A stretch of 64,000 nt of DNA from Pseudomonadota bacterium (GTDB lineage: Bacteria; Pseudomonadota; Gammaproteobacteria; Burkholderiales; Burkholderiaceae_E). The notes under the pieces were generated by a model, which saw nothing but the letters and a program-made list of their open reading frames with translations, searched no databases and was not told the origin of the DNA. Shown piece by piece: positions 17,997-24,679 of the stretch (position 1 is the stretch's first letter; every line of letters begins with the position of its first letter). Location of the stretch: contig JAEWGX010000127.1 of the NCBI GenBank assembly GCA_023388075.1, positions 18,450-82,449 on the forward strand. The letters are read 5' to 3'. The translations under genes and the position numbers were made by a program.

Positions 17997-18688
17997 AGTT
18001 CACTACCTTGAGGAGTCGGGTCGTCCCGCTGATGGCGGCGAACATCGACACCGACGTGATCGTGCGCATCGAGCGCCTCGCGCAATTGCCTCGGGACCAG
18101 CTCGGGCCGTGGGCCTTCGAGGCGTTGCGCTACCTGCCGGACGGGCGATTGAACAGCGACTGCGCCCTGAACGACGCGGCTTTCCGCGATGCGCGGATCC
18201 TCGTGGCCGGCGACAACTTCGGCTGCGGCAGCTCCCGAGAGGGCGCCGTGTGGGCGATCCTGCAGGCCGGGATCCGCTGCGTCGTCGCGCCGCGCTTCGG
18301 CAACATCTTCTACTCGAACTGCTTCCATAACGGACTGCTGCCGATCTGCCTGCCTGCCGGTACCGTCGCCGCCCTCGGGAAGCGGGCGCTGGACGGCAGG
18401 CTGGAGCTCGAGGTGGACCTGCAGGCCGGGCAGATCCGGGACGGCGACGGCTCGGTGATCGGGTTCGCCATCGAGCCGCTGCGGCGCCGGATGCTCCTCG
18501 AAGGCCTCGACGAGATCGGCCTAACCCTTCGGCGATTGCCGGAGATCGAGGATTTCCAGCGCCGGGACCGTGACGCACGGCCCTGGATCCACGACCTCGC
18601 AGCGCCGCTCAACCCGCCACCGCCACCCGCCGCTCGGCCACGCCCTCGGCCAGCATCTCCAGCGCCTGCTCCGTCGCCTCCCAGCTGA
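17990..18688 (+). CDS. LeuD-like aconitase-superfamily small subunit
   Basis: 232 residues. The swivelling-domain motifs of LeuD are clear: SRVVPLMAANIDTDVIV near the N-terminus and DNFGCGSSREGAVWAILQAG, followed by APRFGNIFYSNCFHNGLLPI. It pairs with the LeuC-like subunit, whose stop codon it overlaps (ATGCTGA). The last 26 or so residues form a Pro/Ala/Arg-rich tail that runs across the end of aroG on the opposite strand by 80 bp; the family normally ends about there, so the tail looks like recent read-through past a lost stop codon. Confidence 0.83.
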   Translation: MLKFTTLRSRVVPLMAANIDTDVIVRIERLAQLPRDQLGPWAFEALRYLPDGRLNSDCALNDAAFRDARILVAGDNFGCGSSREGAVWAILQAGIRCVVAPRFGNIFYSNCFHNGLLPICLPAGTVAALGKRALDGRLELEVDLQAGQIRDGDGSVIGFAIEPLRRRMLLEGLDEIGLTLRRLPEIEDFQRRDRDARPWIHDLAAPLNPPPPPAARPRPRPASPAPAPSPPS

Positions 18689-19673
18689 GGCAGGCATCGG
18701 TGATGCTCCGGCCGTAGGTGAGGGGCTTGCCGATCACGAGGTCCTCGCGCCCGGCCACGAGGTTGCTTTCCAGCATCACGCCGAAGATCCGCGTCTCGCC
18801 CTCGCTCAGCTGGTCGACGACGTCCTGGGTCACCAGGAGCTGGTTGTCCGGATTCTTCTGGCTGTTGCCGTGCGAGCAGTCGATCATCAGCCGGCAGGCG
18901 AGCGCGGCGTTGCCGGCTTCGCGGCAGGCGGCCTCGACGCTGGCCCGGTCGTAGTTGGGCGCCTTGCCGCCGCGCAGGATGATGTGGCAGTCCTCGTTGC
19001 CGGTGGTGGAGACGATCGCCGAATGGCCGCCCTTGGTCACCGAGAGGAAGTGGTGCGGCTGGGATGCGGCCTTGATCGCATCGAGCGCGATGCGGATGCT
19101 GCCGTCCGTGCCGTTCTTGAAGCCGACGGGACAGGACAGCCCCGAGGCAAGCTCCCGATGCACCTGGGACTCGGTGGTGCGCGCCCCGATCGCGCCCCAG
19201 GCGATCAGGTCGGCGATGTACTGCGGCGTGATCATGTCCAGGTACTCGGTCCCCGCCGGCAGTCCCATGGAGGTGATGTCCAGCAGCAGCTCGCGCGCGG
19301 TGCGCAGCCCGCGATTGATGTCGAAGCTGTTGTCCAGGTTCGGGTCGTTGATCAGGCCCTTCCATCCCACCGTCGTGCGCGGCTTCTCGAAGTAGACCCG
19401 CATCACGATCTCCAGGCGGTCCCGCAGCCGCTCCCGCTGCCCGAGGAGCCGCGACGCGTACTCGCGGGCGGCGCCGGGGTCGTGGATGGAGCACGGGCCG
19501 ACGATCACCAGCAGGCGATCGTCCATGCCGTGCAGGATGCGGTGGATCGCCGACCGGGTGCTCGCCGTCGCCTCGGCAGCCGCGGGCGCGACGGGGAACT
19601 CCCGGATCAGGTGGGAGGGGGGCGCGAGCTCCTTGATCTGGCGGATTCGCAGGTCGTCGGTGTTGGTAGTCAT
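18609..19673 (-). CDS. aroG: 3-deoxy-7-phosphoheptulonate synthase (class I DAHP synthase)
   Basis: 354 residues, the length of E. coli AroG/AroF/AroH. It condenses PEP and erythrose 4-phosphate, the first step of the shikimate pathway. Class I motifs present include VGPCSIHD, EKPRTTVGWKGLINDPN, PVGFKNGTDGS and the metal-binding DCSHGNSQKNP near the C-terminus. Expression is very probably controlled by the aromatic leader-peptide attenuator at 19697-19835 just upstream. The ATG at 19673 follows CCGGAG by ten bases. I use aroG as a generic symbol; which aromatic amino acid feeds back on the enzyme cannot be read from sequence alone. Confidence 0.95.
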   Translation of the reverse strand: MTTNTDDLRIRQIKELAPPSHLIREFPVAPAAAEATASTRSAIHRILHGMDDRLLVIVGPCSIHDPGAAREYASRLLGQRERLRDRLEIVMRVYFEKPRTTVGWKGLINDPNLDNSFDINRGLRTARELLLDITSMGLPAGTEYLDMITPQYIADLIAWGAIGARTTESQVHRELASGLSCPVGFKNGTDGSIRIALDAIKAASQPHHFLSVTKGGHSAIVSTTGNEDCHIILRGGKAPNYDRASVEAACREAGNAALACRLMIDCSHGNSQKNPDNQLLVTQDVVDQLSEGETRIFGVMLESNLVAGREDLVIGKPLTYGRSITDACLSWEATEQALEMLAEGVAERRVAVAG

Positions 19674-19696
19674 CTGGTCGGGGCTCCGGAGGGGCG

Positions 19697-19730
19697 AAAA
19701 AAAAACCGCCAGGGCTTTCGCGCTGGCGGT
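19697..19730 (-). terminator. Intrinsic terminator of the aroG attenuator
   Basis: Read on the minus strand, an 8-bp perfect stem (ACCGCCAG and CTGGCGGT) closes a 10-nt loop and is followed at once by nine T residues. It lies between the leader peptide and aroG, 24 bp upstream of the aroG start, so it can stop transcription before the gene. Its 5' arm can instead pair with a 9-nt segment inside the leader peptide coding region. Confidence 0.85.
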
Positions 19731-19751
19731 TCATCGGACGGATTGCGGATC

Positions 19752-19835
19752 TTACTTCGACAGCCTTCCCCGACTCATCCCGCCAGCGGCAGGAAAGCCC
19801 CAAAAGTAGCCAAAGTAAAAATACGTCGCCGTCAT
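19752..19835 (-). CDS. Aromatic-rich leader peptide of aroG
   Basis: 27 codons, beginning MTATYFYFGYFWGFP and ending RLSK before TAA. Residues 5-14 hold three Tyr, four Phe and one Trp in ten codons, far beyond chance. An AAAGG-like sequence lies just before the ATG. The peptide probably has no function of its own; its translation senses charged tRNA-Tyr, -Phe and -Trp. Codons 16-19 contain the antiterminator arm, placed a few codons beyond the aromatic run as expected for a stall-dependent switch. Confidence 0.8.
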   Translation of the reverse strand: MTATYFYFGYFWGFPAAGGMSRGRLSK

Positions 19836-19844
19836 CACGCCTTT

Positions 19845-19874
19845 AATGTAGACGCATCCGGCCCCATCTGGCAA
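19845..19874 (-). promoter_or_regulatory. Candidate promoter of the aroG leader
   Basis: TTGCCA (19869-19874) and TACATT (19845-19850) are spaced by 18 bp on the minus strand. Transcription would begin only a few bases before the leader ATG at 19835, making the leader message almost leaderless. That is possible, but it also leaves room for the true promoter to lie further upstream. Confidence 0.35.
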
Positions 19875-19922
19875 ATCGGGGCGGCGACGATGTGTCGTCG
19901 GTGACGACGGCGGGGGAATCCG

Positions 19923-20309
19923 ATGAGGGGTCTGGCGATGGCGCGGTTGCTGTATGCGGTGCTCGTGGCGGTGGTCGCGTTCCTTGCCGCGCGGCTCGCG
20001 ATCGAGGCGCTGCAGGGCGGCGGAGCGAGTCGCAGCGAGGACCATTTCCGTCCGCGCGCGCGGCGCAAGGAACGGCGCCGCGAGCCTCCGCCCTACAGCG
20101 CGCGCTCGGTGGTGCGGCGGACGGCCCTGGCGCAGATGCGCGATGCGCTCACCGGAGGCGCCCTGGACCCGGACGCGGAGCTCTTCCGCTGCGCGGACTG
20201 CCAGAGCTTCTACACCGTGCAGAGCGTGCGCGCGCTCGCCAACGACAACGGCGCGCGCTGCGTCAACTGCGGCAGCCTCCATCGCATCGGGGTCGAGGTT
20301 GTCGACTGA
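19923..20309 (+). CDS. Membrane-anchored zinc-ribbon protein of the ubiquitin-like operon
   Basis: 128 residues. One N-terminal membrane helix (about 6-24) is followed by a very basic linker (RPRARRKERRREPPP) and a C-terminal zinc ribbon with two CxxC pairs, Cys90/Cys93 and Cys113/Cys116. I do not recognise a named family. GGGGGA five bases upstream of the ATG supports the start. The E1-like gene overlaps its 3' end, so it belongs to the conjugation operon. It may tether the machinery or a target to the membrane or act as an E3-like adaptor; this is a guess from position and zinc ribbon only. Confidence 0.75.
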   Translation: MRGLAMARLLYAVLVAVVAFLAARLAIEALQGGGASRSEDHFRPRARRKERRREPPPYSARSVVRRTALAQMRDALTGGALDPDAELFRCADCQSFYTVQSVRALANDNGARCVNCGSLHRIGVEVVD

Positions 20310-21507
20310 TCCGCTGCTCCATCGCTCATCGGCCGGTCCCGCCCGCGGCCCCGCGGCGACAGCGGACCGCTATGCCCGTCATCGCGCCATCGCCGGGTTC
20401 TCCCAGGAGTCGCTGCAGGCGAGCCGCTTCGCGGTGATCGGCGCCGGCGCGATCGGCAACGAGGTCGTGAAGAACCTGTGCCTGCTCGGGGTGGGTGCGG
20501 TCGACGTTTACGACTTCGATACGGTGGAGCTGCACAACCTCACCCGCTCGGTGCTGCTGCGCGAAGCGGACGTGGGCGCCGGCAAGGCCACGGCGGTCGC
20601 GCGCCGCGCACGCGAGATGGATCCGGCGGTCACGGTGCGCGCCGTCACCGGCGATCTCTGGGACACCCTCGCGTTCGACGCGCTGCGCGGCTACCGCTGC
20701 GTGATCGCGGCACTCGACAACTTCGAGGCGCGGCTGCGGGTGAACCTGCTCTGCTGGATCGCCGGGGTGGACTGGGTGAACGCGGCGATCGACAGCCGGT
20801 ACGTGACGGTCGAGTCCTTCCGCTTCTCGCGCGCCGGCCGCGACACGCCGGTCGCCTGCTACGAGTGCGGCCTGCCCGCCTCGGCCTACCAGCGCGTCGC
20901 CGAGCGTTATTCCTGCGGCGGCCTGCAGCGGCTTGCCGCGCGCGAGCGGATCGTCCCCACCACCGCGATCACCGCGTCGTTCGCGGGCGCGCAGGCGGTC
21001 AATCGCGCGCTTGCGTTGACCGATGCCGGGGCCGGGGACGGCCTGCTGGCCGAACGCTGGCTGCTCGATACCCGCACCGGGCGCGCCACCGTGGCCGCGC
21101 TCGAGCGCGCGCCGCTCTGCCCGTGCTGCGGCGACCTGCCGGCCAGGGCGCGCATCGTCGCGCTGCCTGCCGGCGATGCCCGCGCCGTCGATGCGGCGGC
21201 ACGCGAAGTCGGCGCCGACTCGGTGCGCCTCAGCGACCGCCTCGTCTGGCGCTGCAGCTGTGCCAACTGCGGCAGCACCGCCGCGACCAAAGCCGTCGAG
21301 CTGCGCGCGGCCGCGCGCGTGCCGGACTCGGTGGCCTTCTGCATGCAATGCCGCAGCCCGGCGATCGGCGTCGAGCTGCGCGACGAGTTCGAGCCCGGCG
21401 AGCTTTCCGAACGCTTTCCCGCCGGCGCGCGGGTGCCGGCGCGCTTCGCGCTCGCCGGCGATACCTGCCTGGACCTGCTGGCCGAACCCTCCGGAGAACA
21501 GACATGA
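20299..21507 (+). CDS. E1-like ubiquitin-activating protein (ThiF/MoeB fold)
   Basis: 402 residues from a TTG that overlaps the previous stop codon; the start is uncertain, the body is not. A Rossmann-type adenylation domain shows GAGAIG (48-53), DFDTVELHNLTR (72-83) and AALDNFEARL. A structural zinc site is formed by Cys187/Cys190 and Cys274/Cys277, as in MoeB. Cys206 in RYSCGGL, before VPTTAITASFAGAQAV, is the best candidate for the catalytic thioester cysteine. A C-terminal extension has a further zinc-type set (Cys321/324 and Cys348/351). It would adenylate the C-terminus of the ubiquitin-like protein encoded next and hand it to the E2-like protein. Confidence 0.85.
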   Translation: MSTDPLLHRSSAGPARGPAATADRYARHRAIAGFSQESLQASRFAVIGAGAIGNEVVKNLCLLGVGAVDVYDFDTVELHNLTRSVLLREADVGAGKATAVARRAREMDPAVTVRAVTGDLWDTLAFDALRGYRCVIAALDNFEARLRVNLLCWIAGVDWVNAAIDSRYVTVESFRFSRAGRDTPVACYECGLPASAYQRVAERYSCGGLQRLAARERIVPTTAITASFAGAQAVNRALALTDAGAGDGLLAERWLLDTRTGRATVAALERAPLCPCCGDLPARARIVALPAGDARAVDAAAREVGADSVRLSDRLVWRCSCANCGSTAATKAVELRAAARVPDSVAFCMQCRSPAIGVELRDEFEPGELSERFPAGARVPARFALAGDTCLDLLAEPSGEQT

Positions 21508-21767
21508 GCGACATCACCGTGCGCAAGCTGGTCGTGCGCACCGCGGACCAGAGCCGCCGCGCCGACATCGACATCGAGCCCGGCAGCACCGGCGGCGACG
21601 TCATCCAGGCCGCCGTGGACAATTGGGCGCTGCCGGCCGACATGGACTACACCCTGGTGAACACCACCAGTGGCAAGGTGCTCAATCCCTCGCAGCCGCT
21701 CGCCGGCCAGGTCGGCAACGGCGACGTGCTCGAGGTCCAGCCGGTGCTGGTCGCCGGTACCGCCTGA
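21504..21767 (+). CDS. Ubiquitin-like protein (YukD/EsaB-like beta-grasp)
   Basis: 87 residues with the beta-grasp pattern: two N-terminal strands (ITVRKLVVRTA and ADIDIEPG), a helix (GGDVIQAAVDNW), then ADMDYTLVNTTSGKVLNPSQPL and the closing GNGDVLEVQPVLV. It is closer to YukD/EsaB-type ubiquitin-like proteins than to ThiS or MoaD. It lacks a terminal di-glycine and ends VAGTA; removal of the last two residues would expose Gly85. CGGAG upstream and a 4-bp overlap with the E1 stop codon show coupled translation. As the only small beta-grasp protein in an E1-E2-JAB operon it is the presumed modifier. Confidence 0.82.
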   Translation: MSDITVRKLVVRTADQSRRADIDIEPGSTGGDVIQAAVDNWALPADMDYTLVNTTSGKVLNPSQPLAGQVGNGDVLEVQPVLVAGTA

Positions 21768-21780
21768 GGGATCGGGCGCG

Positions 21781-22392
21781 ATGGCCGCATCGGGCTCCGC
21801 CCACGCGCTGCGCCGCAAGGCCGACATCGAGCGGCTGCGCGAGCTCGCGGCCGGCTCGGATGGACGGCTGCGGCTGCTGGAGGCGACGGACCGGCCAGGC
21901 CGGCCGATCCGCCTCGCCGTCGCCTGCAGCACCGCGGCGACCAGGGCGTACCCGGAAAGCCGCCAGGAAGGCGTCACCCTGCGCATCGACCTGCCCTCGC
22001 GCTACCCGTTCGAGCGGCCGGTGGTCACGGTGGAGACCCCGATCTTCCACCCCAACGTCTTCGCCTCCGGCGTCGTCTGCCAGGGCGAGCGATGGCTGCC
22101 GGGCGAAGGCTTCGACATCTTCGTGCGGCGCATGATCGGGTTGGTCACCTTCGCGCCGGGCACGGTCAATCCCGCCTCGGCCGCCAATCGCGAGGCCGCC
22201 GCGTGGTACCTGCAGCAGCGGGCGCGCACGCCGGCGGCCTTTCCGACGGATCGCCTGGACTTCGGCGCGGGTGCGCCGAGCCGCGTGGTCCGGCACTGCC
22301 CCGCGTGCGCCAAGGGCCTGCGGCTGCCGGCAGGCAAGCGGGGCGTGGTGGCGTGCCCGGCCTGTGGCCATGAATTCGACGTGGCGACCTGA
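21781..22392 (+). CDS. E2-like ubiquitin-conjugating protein with C-terminal zinc ribbon
   Basis: 203 residues. The UBC-fold core (about 12-145) shows the hallmark YPFERPVVTVETPIFHPNV (75-93), in which HPN is the conserved triad preceding the active site, then SGVVCQG with Cys100 at the position of the E2 catalytic cysteine. A C-terminal zinc ribbon (Cys173/Cys176 and Cys192/Cys195) is fused after a short linker. It would accept the ubiquitin-like protein from the E1 as a thioester and pass it to a target. E2 homologues are rare in bacteria and occur mainly in conjugation operons of this sort. Confidence 0.85.
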   Translation: MAASGSAHALRRKADIERLRELAAGSDGRLRLLEATDRPGRPIRLAVACSTAATRAYPESRQEGVTLRIDLPSRYPFERPVVTVETPIFHPNVFASGVVCQGERWLPGEGFDIFVRRMIGLVTFAPGTVNPASAANREAAAWYLQQRARTPAAFPTDRLDFGAGAPSRVVRHCPACAKGLRLPAGKRGVVACPACGHEFDVAT

Positions 22393-22418
22393 CTCGCCAC
22401 GGGACCGGACCGATCGAC

Positions 22419-22934
22419 ATGGGTATCCGATGGACCGACGCGACGCCCGCCCTGCAGCTTGCGGTGCTGCCACGGGACGATCGCCTGCCCGCCCCGGGCG
22501 TAGCCGACATCTGGATCGAGCCCGCGGTCGAGCAGGCGGTGCTCGCCCACCTGCGCGGGCGCGATGTCGAGCAGGGAGGCCTGCTTGTCGGCCAGGCATT
22601 CGCCGATCCGCGCAGCGGCCGGGTGGCGCACGTGCGGCTGACCGCCAGCGCGGCGGCCGACGACGCGCATGGCACCGCGTTCTCGCTGCGCATGGGCACC
22701 GAGGTCTGGCGGACGGCCCAGGCGCTGCTCCAGCCGGGCCTGCTGATCGTGGGCTGGTACCACAGCCATCCCGGCCTCACCGCCTTCTTCAGCGATACCG
22801 ACCGCCAGACCCAGCGGGCGTTCTTCAACCATCCCTATAGCGTCGGTTGGGTGATCGATCCGTTGCGAGGCGACGAGGCGCTCTTTCTCGGCGCCGACTG
22901 CGTGCCGGTCGAACGCGGGCCCGACCGCGGATAG
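22419..22934 (+). CDS. JAMM/MPN-family (JAB) metallopeptidase
   Basis: 171 residues with a complete JAMM zinc site: Glu51 in VEQGGLLVG, then His115 and His117 in WYHSHPG, Ser125 and Asp128 spaced exactly as H-x-H-x7-S-x-x-D. In conjugation operons such peptidases process the ubiquitin-like precursor or remove it from targets. It is the fifth gene of the operon, 26 bp after the E2-like gene. The precursor ending VAGTA would be a logical substrate for trimming. It could instead be a Mov34/MoaD-processing-type enzyme, but the neighbours argue for deconjugation. Confidence 0.9.
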   Translation: MGIRWTDATPALQLAVLPRDDRLPAPGVADIWIEPAVEQAVLAHLRGRDVEQGGLLVGQAFADPRSGRVAHVRLTASAAADDAHGTAFSLRMGTEVWRTAQALLQPGLLIVGWYHSHPGLTAFFSDTDRQTQRAFFNHPYSVGWVIDPLRGDEALFLGADCVPVERGPDRG

Positions 22935-23094
22935 CGAGATTCACCGCGCGCGACCCGCACCATCGTTGGCGCTCGCCGTTCGTCCCCACCGTCCGTCGCG
23001 AACCCGACCGGCATAGTCGAGACGGATGATGCGGTCGGCGTGCCGGACTGATGCAATGGGCATTGAGGCCCGCCGGGCGCTACGGGAGAGGTTG

Positions 23095-24642
23095 ATGGAC
23101 GCGGGGACACAGGCAGGCTCGGCCGACGCATTGCTGACTCCAATGCTGGCCGCCGGCCCGGGTGTCGTCGCACCGGCCGCCGATGTCCGCGCGCTCCCTG
23201 GGCCGCCGGCACACTGGCTCTTCGGCAGCTCGCTCGGCGTCAAGCGGGAGCACGTGCACGAGGCGATCGAATCCTGGGTAGAGCGCTACGGACCGTTCCT
23301 GGGCTGCACGCTCGGTCGCCATCGCTACGTCGTGGTCGCCGACGGCACCCTCATCCATGCCATCCTGCGCTGTCGGCCGGAGCTCTTCACGCGCGGGCGC
23401 CGGCTGTCGGAGATCATCCAGGAAACCGGGCCCACCGGCGTCTTCACCGCCGAGGGCGAGCCCTGGCGACGGCAGCGCAAGCTCGTGATGCGCGCCCTCA
23501 CGCCGGAGGCGGTTCGCGGATTCTTCCCCCACATCCGGCGTGTCACCGAAAGGCTCCAGCAACGTTGGGCAACGGCCGCGGAGCGCGGCGAGGCGTGCGA
23601 CGTGGCGCGTGACCTGAGATGCTTCGCGGTCGACATCGCCGCCGGCCTCGCCATCGGGGAGGATGTCGACAGCCTGCGCAATCCCGACGATCCCTTCCAA
23701 TCCGACATCGAGTTCTGGTTCTGGCTGGTCGGGCACCGGCTCGGATGCCCGGTCCCCTACTGGCGCTGGTTCGACCTCGCGCCGGAGCGCCGCCTGCGCG
23801 AGCTCCAGGCGCGTCGCGATCGGCTCCTCGCGCGGGTGATCGGCGAGGCCCGGCAACGCCTGGATGCGGACCCGAGTCGCCGGGCACATCCCGCCAACAT
23901 TCTCGAAGCGCTGGTCGCGGCGCGCGATGCGCCGGACTCGGAGTTCACCGACGAGGACGTGAAGGGCAACGTCCTCGCCATGCTGTTCGCCGGCGAGGAC
24001 ACCGTCGCCAACGCCATCGCCTGGCTGCTGCTGCACCTGGCCACCGATTCGCAGCTGGCCTACACCGCGCGCATCGAGTCCGACGGCGTGCTGGCGCCCG
24101 ACGGGCTGGTCGCCCGCTTCGAGCAGCTCGATCGCCTGCGCTACCTGGAGTCGATCGCGCTCGAGTCGATGCGCATACGGACGGTCGCGCCGATCATGGG
24201 GGTGACCGCCCGAGCCGCGGTGAACCTCGCGGGCCTGCGCGTCGAGCCCGGCCAGACGCTGATACTGGCCTTGCGGGCGGCGTCGCGCCGCAGCGGCAGC
24301 TTCGCCCCCTTCGAGGTGATCGAGCCGCAACGCTGGATGGCCGCCGTCGGCGAGGCCGGGCAGCCAGGAGGCGATCCGCGCCGGGACGTCTTCCCTTTCG
24401 GCGCCGGCCCACGGCTCTGCCCGGGGCGCTACCTCGCGATGGTGGAGATCAAGATGGCGGCATCCATGGCGCTGCGCAGCTTCGACTTCGCGGTGCTCGG
24501 CGACCCCGCCGACTGCCACGAGCGCTACACGTTCACGATGGGGCCCGGCTCGCTGCGCATGCTGCTTGCGCGCCGCACCCAGGTGTCCGTGCCACCGCCG
24601 TGGCCGGAGCGCGCGACGGCGGCCAGGGACGCGGTCGTGTAA
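23095..24642 (+). CDS. Cytochrome P450
   Basis: 515 residues from the ATG at 23095, chosen because GGGAGAGG precedes it; in-frame ATGs at 23026 and 23056 are alternatives. The heme-binding loop FPFGAGPRLCPGRYLA places the thiolate ligand at about Cys442, the K-helix ExxR is ESMR, and the I-helix oxygen-activation motif is AGEDTV. It is a heme monooxygenase of unknown substrate, more like the long CYP102/CYP4-type sequences than the short camphor-type class. No ferredoxin or reductase gene is adjacent and there is no fused reductase. It starts 160 bp after the JAB gene and may or may not be co-transcribed with it. Confidence 0.9.
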   Translation: MDAGTQAGSADALLTPMLAAGPGVVAPAADVRALPGPPAHWLFGSSLGVKREHVHEAIESWVERYGPFLGCTLGRHRYVVVADGTLIHAILRCRPELFTRGRRLSEIIQETGPTGVFTAEGEPWRRQRKLVMRALTPEAVRGFFPHIRRVTERLQQRWATAAERGEACDVARDLRCFAVDIAAGLAIGEDVDSLRNPDDPFQSDIEFWFWLVGHRLGCPVPYWRWFDLAPERRLRELQARRDRLLARVIGEARQRLDADPSRRAHPANILEALVAARDAPDSEFTDEDVKGNVLAMLFAGEDTVANAIAWLLLHLATDSQLAYTARIESDGVLAPDGLVARFEQLDRLRYLESIALESMRIRTVAPIMGVTARAAVNLAGLRVEPGQTLILALRAASRRSGSFAPFEVIEPQRWMAAVGEAGQPGGDPRRDVFPFGAGPRLCPGRYLAMVEIKMAASMALRSFDFAVLGDPADCHERYTFTMGPGSLRMLLARRTQVSVPPPWPERATAARDAVV

Positions 24643-24679
24643 CCCGACGCGCCGCATGACGACGGAAGCTCAAGCCCGC

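Larger units (their letters stand above)
19697..19835 (-). promoter_or_regulatory. Aromatic amino acid transcription attenuator upstream of aroG
   Basis: Three parts are visible on the minus strand: a leader peptide with a run of Tyr, Phe and Trp codons, an antiterminator arm CGCTGGCGG (plus 19780-19788) inside that coding region, and a terminator whose 5' arm CCGCCAGCG (plus 19721-19729) is perfectly complementary to it over nine bases. A ribosome stalled on the aromatic codons would leave the arm free to pair with the terminator arm and let transcription enter aroG; a ribosome reaching the stop codon would cover it and allow termination. This is the trp/phe-type attenuation logic; the mechanism here is inferred from complementarity. 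Confidence 0.8.

Noticed and set aside
16566..18688. Annotation as the leucine-biosynthesis leuCD pair
   Set aside because: leuB and leuA are absent, motifs deviate, and the neighbours are a lyase, a solute receptor and an IclR regulator; kept as LeuC/LeuD-like instead.
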